DNA from: Eopsaltria australis
Taxonomy: Eukaryota > Chordata > Aves > Passeriformes > Petroicidae
Direction: 5' to 3'
DNA length: 64,000 bases
Assembly (NCBI GenBank): GCA_034509425.1
Contig: JAVTVJ010000777.1
Location: 310,001-374,000 of the forward strand
The notes beneath the pieces were generated by a model, which searched no databases, was not told the DNA's origin, and saw nothing but the letters and a program-made list of their open reading frames with translations. The first letter of the stretch is position 1. Each line of letters opens with the position of its first letter. The position numbers and the translations under genes are program-made. Shown here piece by piece: positions 49,701 through 61,700 of the stretch.

Positions 49701-52700
49701 TATGGTACTTTGCACTTGGTGGAGTTGACTGGGGAAACACTGAACTGGGGAAGGAATGGCTACTTCAAACTGAAAGATGTGACATTAGATCAGAAATAGT
49801 ATGAGAATCACATAAATACAATGTCATACATACTGTGTTTGCTTTTGCATTTAAGAATTCATACTTTGTTAAAAATGAGGATCCAGTTAGAAAACTAGTT
49901 TGTAGTATAGATCATGACACTTGGTCATCAGCTCTCAAGTCTGTATTTAATAATTAAGCATGACATAAAAGTAAAAACTAGATGAATTAAGGATGAAAAA
50001 TATATTTCCATTTTTTGTAAACACTCTCATAGCTTACCAGCATTCTTAACTTACTTAGCTTGCTCACATAAGGATTTCCCAGAGAATTTTCACAAGCTGC
50101 TTAGAATAGTCTGAACTGTGCATAGTACATTCTGTAATCTTTTGAGATTAGGGAAGCAACTTCATGAGTTACCTTCCAGCCTCCCACTAAGTTAGTGAGG
50201 GTGAAGATGGAGTTAAATCTTCAAGGGTAGGACATAAGGTTCAGAGCAGTGAAAAAAGGCAAACTCCATACAGGAGGTGTCACCAACTTTGAAGTCACTA
50301 AGTGGAGTCTCTGGTTGTGCAGTAGCAGAATCACTTCAGTGTTTATGTGCCAGCTTTTCACAAGATTAATCAAAGATACTTTTTCTGCTGATCATATGTT
50401 TCTGCATCACTTTTACTGTAAATATTTATGTTTATTTTAATTTGGAGGTTTTACACATTTTAGAAAATTATTGTGTTGGAATAAGATATTCATTTTTGAT
50501 CAGCGCATTGAAGATGGCATGTCCTGATAAACAATTTGTATTTTCAAGTAGCACTGCATACAGAAATGAATAAATTTAACGCAACTTACCCAGTGTTTGA
50601 GTGTTACCAAAAGGTATTTTATTTGCCTTCTTTTAAAGGTTTTATTCTAATAGTCCTTTTTTCCGTCTTCTGCTTCTCAGAAACTCATTTTGTCGTCTTC
50701 ATTTTTCCTCTAGTTCTGTGCACCTCAGTTCTTTTATCTTTCACTACTTCTTCCAGCTTTCTGCTATCCTGTTCATCTTCCTCTAAAAAGAAGGTAGGTA
50801 ATAGTCAAAGGAAGAAGAAAAAAGAAGTGGAGACGGTATGGATTGTATGTAGGCTCTTCTGGTTTTCATATTTTAAAACTTTTGGGTTCATTTTTTAAAA
50901 GACCACATGGAATGCATGCTTGAAGGAGCAACTTAAAATATTTCATTAATCTTAAAATAAGCTGTAAAGGTTTTATTACTGTATTTAAGATACCTTTTAT
51001 TTCTTCGGTGCATGGAAAGGGTAGCACTAAAGTTTCCATTAGATTGCAGCTCTTGAGTCTGTGCGCTGCATGTTGTGAGTTGACCTCTCTGAATATTAAG
51101 AACTCCAGTTTTTACTGCATGTGTTCCAAATAAGACATTCAAACTTCTTTAGTTAATTGGCACTGTGAGAGCTTTACTGCAGCTGAGCATTATTAACATC
51201 TCCAGGCAGTTGAAGTGCAACTGGAAATGTCACCTATATTTAGCCTCTGCTCTTAAAACTACTTTTGATGCACAGTAGTGAACACTTTTGATGTCTCTGG
51301 ACTGTTTAAAGGTAGTTTTGCTATCACAGATTTGAGCACTCTTTAGCCTAATCTCACTTTGGTATTTTACAGTTTTTAAACACAGAAACAAAATGCAGTG
51401 CCTGCAGCTTCAAGTGCTTTAATGGGGATTCAGAAAAGTATTCACTCTGCTGGTTTGGTTTTTTCTTTTGGGATCATCTGATCCTGCTTTATGCGGAGAT
51501 TTTAGTGAATGCTGGCTACTAAGTTACCCCTGTTGAAAAATGCAGTCATCAGTTTTTAGCTCTTATCTAGTTGTTTGTGCGGATTACTCTGAGACAATAG
51601 ATAATAACTAAATAATAATAATAATAGATAATAGCTAAAAGCTCCTAAACAGTTTTAATGAGCCCCTAAGGCACAGGAATGTGTGTGGCCTCTGGAAGTA
51701 CTGCTTAATGAATTCAGGATGGATTCTGACCATACACTACACGCTGCAGAGAATGTTATTGTCATCTGCTGATGCTTTTTGTCTCTATTCTCTGCTGTTC
51801 AAAGAAGGTTGATAGAACACTCAATGATCTTGCCAAAATTTGAGTTCCAGTAACTTTGTACTACCTCACTGTGCAAGTGTTCTCAATTCTTTACTGGTTT
51901 ACATAATTGAGGAAAATCTTGACCATACTTGTTTATAACTGCAAGTTTTTAAAGTTTTTAACAGATGTTCACCATCATTTGACACTTCAGCTGATTCCAC
52001 TAAACCTTAGTATGTTACGTTCTGACTTTTATCTTCTCTCAGTAAATTCAAAGATTAAATGAAGTCAAGGAGAGTTCAAGAGGGTTTTCTTTTCTGTGCT
52101 TAACTGCACAGAGTTAAGCATTTTACTATTTTATTTGTTAACTGTAAGTAATACTTATAAATTAAGATGGCCTTAATTGGATAGGATATAGATTCAAATA
52201 TTTGTCATGGTTAGGTTGATCAAGGCAGTAGTACTGAACTAATTTTTTGGCCAAAGTTAGTAGAATATAGATACCATGATAATTTTTAGGGAGGAAAATA
52301 ATTTTTTGTGGGTTTTTTACAAAATACTCTTAATTTCTCACGTGAAAGAGCAGCTTCACTGTCACTTTTCATTCAAGACACAAGAGGCAGCCATTTAGAA
52401 AAACTGTGCTTATAACATGAAAGCATGCCTCACAATGCAGAGGACTTCAGCAAAATGTTCTGCTTTATTTGTGTTGGGGTGCATGCGTTTTTGGGTTTTG
52501 AGCCGTTACCTGCAGCTGATGAGCTCCAAAAAGAGCGAAACCAGTTAGGTCCTGCAGTACTGGCTAAAATCTTCCTTCAGGGGGGTTCTGGTGAGGAAGA
52601 CTGAGCAATGTTCTCTGCTGCATAAACCTCAAAAACCTTTTTCAATTTCCATAACACCAAAAAGAAATCTTTGAGACTCTTTGCTTTAAAGTGTATGTGG

Positions 52701-55700
52701 TTGTGTTGCCAGTGTCTACCTGCTACTTTCCACTCCTTCTGCTTACAGTCTTGCTGGCTTTAATCAGCAGGCTTGGAAACACATGGCTTTGAAAAATAGA
52801 GAAGTCTGAAAGATGGGATTTGTGCACAAGTAAAGCAAATCATTGTGGTTTTGGTTTAGAAATTTTGATATTGCCATCTCTGTTAACTTAATTCAACACA
52901 AGTTAAAAATGGAGTATCAGACTGTGTGTGTACGTAGTACTGCCTTTGTACCATCATTTTCCCAAATCTTGATGACTTGCTCGTTCCTTTAAAGAGAACA
53001 TGCTTTTCTCCTCTTTTGGTATTTATGTTGGTTGGCTGGTTTGGTTTTGTTTTTCCTTACCTATATCTGCCTTTTACCTTTTGCTTTGTTTTCTGTGTCC
53101 TTCTTCACTGCCAATTCACTCAAAGATTCAGAAGGAATCTTGAGTGGGCAGAAAAGCTGGTGACTTCTTAAAAATGGGTGCTACTTTAGTAGAGATGGAC
53201 ATGAACCTTGTGTTCTGAAAAGAAATTGCAGTTAGTAACTCAAATGAGACTGACTAATGCTGTTAACAGCTTTATTTACAAACAGGTGATTAGACACTAA
53301 TTTTTAATTTTTTTTTTAAGATTCTTTCATATCTCTGTAGCTATACCCATCACATACGTACAGTTACATACGTGAGGAGTATATACATACACATAAACTG
53401 AACCATTACCCAAACCTACACAAAACAAAGTCAGCACCCTCACTAGCACTCTGTTCTGTGGTGGCTATAGACACAGTTTTGTGAAATATGGTGAGTTGCT
53501 GTAGCAACTCAGTGCAGCTGAAGTTCTTCCCATGCCTTCCTGCAGCTGCCATTTTTCCACACACATTCCTTCCCCCTGCTTGCATTACTCTCCCTCTGGC
53601 ATCTGGCAGGTCCTTCTAAAAGATGGTATCTAAAAATGCTTGTTCTTTTCTGTTCTAACAATACCTGTTGATATCACTGACTTGAATCCTAGGGGATGAG
53701 AAAAATGAGTTTTCAGCAGGGCTAGTGAGAAAGATCAGGTCATGACAAGGTGATGGTGTAAGGGCACACACAAGACTACACAGCTGGGAACAGGGACAAG
53801 GTGGAAAAGAGAAACCAGACCAGTTCCTGTTAACAGAAATGTGAGGATTATTACAGCAATTCGGCAGTCTGTGGAACTGTAGCTTCAAAATACAGAAAGA
53901 TTTTTTATATCAGGTTAGAATTTCCTGTCTTTATAAAATTGGTGTGTAAACTTGCTGTGAGAAGGTAATTTTGTCTCAATTGGAGCCCTTCTTTAGAGGA
54001 GGAATATTAATAGATACCATATTCTTCTCAACATTCTCCTTTCTTTTGTGTCCTCTGAGCAGAGCAAGTAGCACTATTATCCATGAACTGCTTTAGAATC
54101 ACTTCTTTGTACCAGTCAACTTCTAAATAATGTGACAATTTTTATCTGAATTTATTGCAGCATTAGAGTATGATTTTAAGTATTGTTTCTGCTAACAGTA
54201 TGGTCAGGTTCTTGGGTATAACCATGACAGACAAACTTCAGGCTTTCCAGCAGCCTCTGCTGTCCCAGTGCATTAATTAATAAAATTATGGTGTTTATTC
54301 TACCTGGCTGGTTTGTGTGCTACCTTCCAGTGCTCCACGCAGGGTGACTGTGGAGAAGTCAAATTTCAGCAGCTTCTGAGGACAGTCAGTTTTGAGGCAG
54401 AGTGATGTTGTGTGTGGAAACCGGGTGGCCACATCAAAACAGGGCCTTTCTGGCAACCTTTGTTTGGCATCCATAGTGAAGGATATATGGTGCTACAAAA
54501 ATGTCATGACCCCTTAGGCAGCAGTATAAATCTGTTCTTTACGGATGTAGGATGTGATCCCATCTCTGTGTTCTTTCTCCATTAATTCTCTTGTCCCTCA
54601 TCTGTGTTACACAGATGGATGGGTAACAGGATTTGGTTTGTGTGTGGGAAAGAGGGGAAAATCTAAAGTTAATCAGATGAAAACATGCTGCTGGGATGAG
54701 GAATAGCACTGCAAATTCATCTGAGTCTGAGAGAAATAATGTACAAAAGCAGTATCCGTGCTTTTGGGAGAAAAGATCTGAAACATTGTAGAGGACATTT
54801 TTGGCATGAAAATAAAATGTCTGAATTGCTACTATATGAGATTTGGGGCTTTGTTTTATGTAAGGCAGATTTTTCAATTTTTGTGTGAGATGTACCAATA
54901 GATCTGTGCCTTTACTTGTGATAACTAGAATTATAAATAGTTGCTGTTTGTGGAAAAATAACTTACATTTTCAAGTTAGATTTGTGTTTGTTCTCTTATG
55001 GTCTATCTTTGCCACATCTGCCTTGGCTTACCCACGGTTTAAATTAATTTTTAAGTGTTAACAGAAGGGATTGGATGCTGCTCATTATAGTATTGGGATT
55101 GTCTTGTTTAAAATCTTGTGTTCAGAAGAAAGCAAGTAGAAAATATGAATGAAAAACATATTCCTGCACACTAAACAATATCTGAGACAAAAAGGAAAAA
55201 TAAAATCATCAAGTTAATTCCTAACATGTTTGTATTTTTATCTGTTTGCAGCAGTACAGATTTTCACAAAAATAGCCCAAATATTATTTTGGATACCCAC
55301 TTTTCTGCAATGCAGTGAATAAATAGTAACTAAGGTGAAGAATTTGATTAACTACAGAGCTTGAACTAGGTTTGCATTTTGAGCTATCTTGTCTTGGAGG
55401 TAGCAGCACATCTGGCACTTTCCAGTATTGAAGCAAGACTTTAATCCCACATCACTTGGGATCAGTCAGATGGTGTTTCCATTTTCTTCTCTAGATACTG
55501 TCTTCTGTGTGAAATACAAATTTGTTTAATTATCGGGATAGGGGAAATGGAGATCAGGAATTTTATGAAAATGGAGATTGTGTTTTGTCACTATATTAAT
55601 GTATTTGATCATGTTTTATAATCTGGTGTTCTGACAATTGTAGAGGTTAAATGTGGAGGAAGTTCAAATTTCTTTTTTCTCACAATCATATAATTTTAGT

Positions 55701-58700
55701 CTTTGATAAATGGCAACTACATTTTGAAGTTTCAACCTCATGACTTCATCTTTTCATAGAGTTCCGGTCAGTTTATATACAGTATCTAATTTTTTTAAGA
55801 GGAAATTTGCTTATTCAGTGTGGGGAAGACTGTGGTTGTTTTGGCAAGAGGTCAGTAGTCATGAGGGGGGGATTCTGCCCGTCTACTCTGCTCTGGTGAT
55901 ACCCCATCAGGAGTGCTTCATCCAGGTGTGGAGTCTTCAGCACTGGAAAGATGCGGACCTGTTGGAATGAGCCCAGAGGAGAGCCACAAAGAGAGATGGA
56001 GAGATGGATGTCTTCTTCTATGATGACAGTCTGGGAGAGCTGGGGTTGTTCAGTCTGGAGAAGAAAAGGATCCAGGGAGACCTTATAGCATTTTCTGGTG
56101 CCCAAAGGGGGCCTACAAGAAAGCTGGAATAAACTTTTTGGCAGGGTTTGTTATGATAGGACAAGGGTTAATGCTTGTCAACTAAAAGAGGGTAGTTGCA
56201 AACTAGATACAAAGAAGACCTTTTTTTATGATGAGGGTAGTGAGGCACAGGAACAGGTTGCCCAGAGAAGCTGTGGATGCCCCATCCCTGAAAGTGTTCA
56301 AGGCCAGGTTGGATGGGGCTCTGAGCAACCTGGTCTAGTGGAAGGTAGCAGGGGGTTGTTACTAGGTGAGTTTTAAGGTCCCATCCAGCCCAAACCATTC
56401 CATGACTGATCTGCAGATTAGAGACCTCTGAAACAAAGCAGCAAGGGTGTGTGTGTTTCCCTTCTTCTGACATTTAACATGTAGATCCAGCTGTGCCTTT
56501 CAGCTGCAGGTCGAGGGAGTTGGTTGCATGTTTTAGCTTTTAAGGTACGTTGTCATGGAGTTATTTTGTTGAGATTCGCTATTTGCACGTCTCCATCTGT
56601 GCAGAATTCTTTTTTTCTACATAGAATCTTTAAAATTATTGTCCTTTAAAAAAAAATCCCAACATTTTGGGACACTCTATTGTAGCACTTTACCCTGTTT
56701 CTGAGTTAGTCCAGGAAAGTCTTCCAATTTACTTGTTTGCTTAAATATTTATCTATTTTATTATGAGTGCACACAGAACTTTGGTGACCCTTGATCTTTT
56801 AATTTCCTGGTTTCACTGTTTGTATAGTGTTTTTGTTTAATACAATCTGATTGAAGCAAATAATACCAAAGGTTTATTAGCTCATTATAACAAATGACTG
56901 GATACTTAAATATTTATTTGAAGTATTCTAGATTGTAACAGTGCTTTTGTTTTGATTTCAGAATGCTCTCTTTAGTTGTATTAACAGAAATGAAAGTAAG
57001 TATATAATGAATTGTTTGTTTTGTTTTGTATCATTCATTTTTTTCTCTAAACTATAAGACATTATGTGGGTGAACATGTACACAAACACATGGATTTCAG
57101 ATCCATAAAAGGAAAAACCGCATGAGTAAATTGTCTTACTCAAGTAATAAAGGGGTTTGGCTGTTTGTATAATTAATATCAGTTTTAAATTTGTGTATCT
57201 GTATTTGTCTTTTCTGTCATCTTTTTCTTCTGCTGTTCATTTGATGTGTGCTAAGTAGCAAAATTCAATGTGTAGTTGAAATTTTGAAGAACCATGCAAG
57301 CGTTATGTTGCCTGATATCTGTTTATATAAAATTAAGTCAGTGTCTCTGAATTAATTCTAGTAGAAGTTGTTCTCAAGAACTACTGAATGTATTTAACAA
57401 CACAGCAAAAATTGGTGCATCACCAATACCATCTGTCTGGGTATTTTGAATGATACTACTGTCATATTAGTTTGTTTATTATTAGTATTTCTCTAATAAT
57501 TTAATTATTGGACACATCTGGTTACCTAAAATAAGAACAAAACAGCTGAAAATGAGATTCAGCTGGCGTGCTCATGTCTTGAACTTAAGTTCAAGGCAGC
57601 TTTAGTACTGACTTTTTTCTCCTGCCAGACAAACAAATGTAGTTTGGCTAGTTACAGATATTTCCAGTCATTCTGTAGACAGAGATATTTCAATAGAGCA
57701 TAGAATTTCTTCTTTTTTTTTTTTTTGTTGCCTTGAGCATCCTTATGTGTTGTACAGACATGCTTATCTCTTCATTTCTCTGTGTAGGAACCCACAGATT
57801 TTCTGTTGTTTGTTTGTTTGCTTCCCCAGTGGGATCAGTCTGTTGCAGTTACGCAGGGCACCATACGAACTGCCGGGAGTATTGCCAGGCAATTTTTCGG
57901 ACAGACTCCTCTCCTGGTCCATCACAAATCAAAGCAGTTGAAAATTACTGTGCATCTATTAGCCCTCAGCTTATACACTGCGTGAATAACTACACACAGT
58001 CATATCCAATGAGAAACCCTACAGACAGTAAGTATAAATAAATCCTTCTTTACTGAAAGTTATAGAAGATACAGAAAATATACCTCATCAACATTTTATA
58101 TAAAACGTGTTATTGTAGAAGTCTATTGTATAAATTGTATTACTGTAATTATATTAAGTTATATAACAATAAGTTCAGGTTTAGGCGCATTATTGATTTT
58201 TATTTACGTCTTATTCTGACATATTGGTTTTGTAGTTTTTTTTCCAGAGTTGATTCTGTATATATTTAGGAGAAGCAATGTTATTTGAGATTCTTTGGAG
58301 GAGGAGAAGGCACTTTACAGCACTTTTATTTCCCAGGGCTGTTTTGTTGTGAATCTTCAGTGTTGTTTTGTGCTTGATTGTTGACTGTTTTGTTAACAGG
58401 TTTGTATTGCTGTGATAGAGCAGAAGACTATGCGTGTCAGACTGCTTGTAAAAGAATTCTAATGTCAATGAAAACAGAGCTTGAAATTGTTGATGGACTT
58501 ATAGAAGGCTGTAAAACCATGCCTCTCCCTCAGGACCCACTTTGGCAATGTTTTCTTGAGAGTTCAAGATCTGTTCACCCAGGAGTCACTGTGCACCCTC
58601 CACCTTCAACAGGCCTCGATGGAGCTAAGCTCCATTGCTGTTCTAAAGCAAATTCTTCCACATGTAGGTCAGTACCTCTCTAACCTCATTTCCAATTGTT

Positions 58701-61700
58701 AAAGTACTTAAGAATTTCCCTTATTTCAGGCTTTTGCCTGAATCTTGCTATGTACATCAAATAGAAAATTCTGGAATTCTTAGAAAAAATACAGGTTCAG
58801 GTAACCAGATAGTAATCTGTTGGGTAATCTATTCTGTCCAATACTTTGTATCTCAAAACATACTGTTTTATAAGAGGAATCAACCTTTTCTCACATTTAG
58901 CACTGGCTTATTATAGCAGACACAGTTAGTTAATGAAACCTGTACCATACTTGTGGTCATAATACAATATTGCAACCTCTGGTTAAGGGGTCTTAACGAG
59001 ATGCCAAAGAGAGGCAAAAGGACAATGAACTGCACAAACTCTCAAGTGCTTGGTTGCTTCATGTTAAAACCTTAGCAGTATTCCTTACTGGATGCTCTTC
59101 TGGTTCTTGTCAGTGAAAAATAACTTAGGTTATTTAGTAATTAAATAAGGGAACTAACTATTCTGACAATTAGAAAAACAAAGCTTTTCAGCAAATTGTT
59201 GCATGCTTGCAAATTATTGAGGCATTTTTAGTCTAGGGTAGTTTTCTGTCCACTTTAAAAATAGATTATGATTGCATTTTAAATGCATCAGTCTGTCTAA
59301 ATAAGTGGCAAACATTTTTGAGCTATTACTTCCTTTGATATCAGAGTTTCCAGTAACAAGAGCTCCTGAATGCCGCAGGATCTTTAATGAGTTTCATAGT
59401 AGAGCCCTGGAGTTACATTATTTCTTAGAATGTTGTAGCATAGGATAGTTAATAAAGTATCTTTTGGTTCCTTGCTTTGACAATTAGTTCTAAAACTGGA
59501 TCCTTCTATCAAGTTTTCAATAGGCAGGAGATCTAAGAGTACAGTGAAGTTCCATACCTTGGGATGGGAACTGTTGTAGTTTGTAGGACATTGCTGTGAA
59601 CAAAGCCAGTTGGGTATTGCTGACACCAGGAAACATCTCAAACAAAAGCAGCAAACAGTATCCCTGTTTCAAACATCAAGGCAAAAGAAGGAATGTATTT
59701 TGCTTGACAGTCATTTCTGTAGGAGAAGAAAGTGTGATTTGAAGCTGAAGGATGGGATTAGAAATTGTTCATTCTGATGTCAACTTAGATTTATTACCAG
59801 TAAAGTTAGTTGGGATAGTTTTCACTTCAAAGTTTTAAGTTCAGGTTTCCAGCTGTTCCATTTATATTGGATATTGCAGTTTTATATCCTGATGTCTTTC
59901 AGTCCTATTAGCTTAAAGATTTGCTGAGATTCTTAAGGAAAATGGGTTATTTGCTTTGAACACTACATTTGGGTACCCTTGCAGACTTTGTGGGCTCTAA
60001 CACAATCCTCTGTCGTTAGTGGAGGTGTTGTGAGCAGCAAAGAAGTGATGGTCTATATCTGAATGGCTGTTGTTCTTTTAATTTTATTTTCTTCATCTCT
60101 ATTTCTTTTTTGTTTTCAGAGAGCTCTGCACTAAACTTTATAGTACGAGCTGGGGCAATTCACAGAGCTGGCAAGAATTTGATCGCTTTTGTGAGTATAA
60201 TGCAGTTGAAGTTTCCATGTTGACCTGTTTAGCAGATGTACGAGAACCTTGTCAGCTGGGCTGTAGAAATCTTACTTACTGCACTAATTTTAATAACAGG
60301 TAGGAGAGAGACACTGAATATTTTATAAAGGAATTCCTATGCTTTGATTTAAAAAATAAAATGAAATGTTTTTAAGACTTATGTTCAGATTGTATGTAGC
60401 TTTCTTTCTGCAAGCAAATTCTGCAAGTTAATTTGAAAATAAGTAGTTTTTCTTTAGAGTGAACTTTTGGAAATGTATTTAGCAACAGATGTAACAAAAC
60501 TTGGAGGAATAAAAGTTAGCCAATGAACTTGTAAAATGTCACAGTGTATTACCTCTGCATATTCCTCTGTCTTAGTCCATAGACAAGTAAGTAATGGTTA
60601 CTGGAATGTTGTGTATTATAAATTAGGTAAAAGTGTCTGTTAAATTTACATAGTACTCATTTTTAAAATTCCTTTTTTGCAGAGATGTCTCTGTGGGTTT
60701 GTACTCTATAGGACAAAATTATTTAAAAGTGGTGTCTGAAAGTAATTGCAAGGTTATAGTTAGAGTTTAAAAAAACCCCTAAATTTTGTTAGCTATTAGA
60801 GATCACTAACTTTTTATTTTTTAAATAGTATGTAGGGGTGTGAGTGTTATATGAGTAGGAGAATCCCAAGCCTGGTTAAATATAAATGATAAATCAACTT
60901 GCATTAGTGATTCACCAAGAAACATTTACATATATATTTGGGCTAAGATATTTGCTCTTAAGTCAACTTCAGGTGAGAAATATTTAAGCAATATTTGATC
61001 TGGGAGACAGAGGTGAGAAGGGAATTTCAGCCTTGAGTTTTAAAGACCTTGTCGTCTTTAAAGACAGATTTCAAATTGATTCTGGTCTTGCTTACCTGTG
61101 GGAGGGATTAATTTCTTCTCTACCACAAAAAGCAAGCCATATGAAGGACATAGAATTCTTGTGGTGAAAAGGAAAAATGTCTGGTACTTTCTTTTTCTTT
61201 TATACATTCTATGTCTTACCTTCTCCTTTTAAGACCAACAGAACTTTTTAGAAGCTGCAATACTCAATCAGACCAGGGAGCCATGAATGACATGAAGCTA
61301 TGGGAAAAAGGGAGCATTAAGATGCCATTCATAAATATTCCTGTGCTTGATATTAAAAAATGCCAGCCAGAAATGTGGAAGGCAATTGCCTGCTCCCTGC
61401 AGATTAAACCTTGTCACAGCAAATCTAGAGGAAGTATTATCTGCAAGTAAGTACTGTGGGGAAAACAAAAAGAAATTTAGAGGTTTTACTAAGAATTTTA
61501 ATGAAAACTGAAAAGCTGTAGGACTGTGTTTGCTATGTTAGGAAAACATGGCAAGACAAATGCGGAAGGAATATGAAATCGCATGGTTGCCGTTGCTTGA
61601 ATCTCCATCACTGTAAATGAAGGTATTTGCCTGTTAACAAGATGGGTATACATGATTGCATTGTAAAGTGAAAGAAAAAAGATTTATTGAAGGTGATTTT

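Larger units (their letters stand above)
48022..56961 (+). other. RECK: RECK intron 6
   Basis: The largest complete intron here, 8.9 kb. It contains an (AAT)n tract (about 51,601-51,637) and one CR1 copy (55860-56404). No LTR and no additional exon was recognised. The acceptor ends GTTTTGATTTCAG. Confidence 0.9.
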
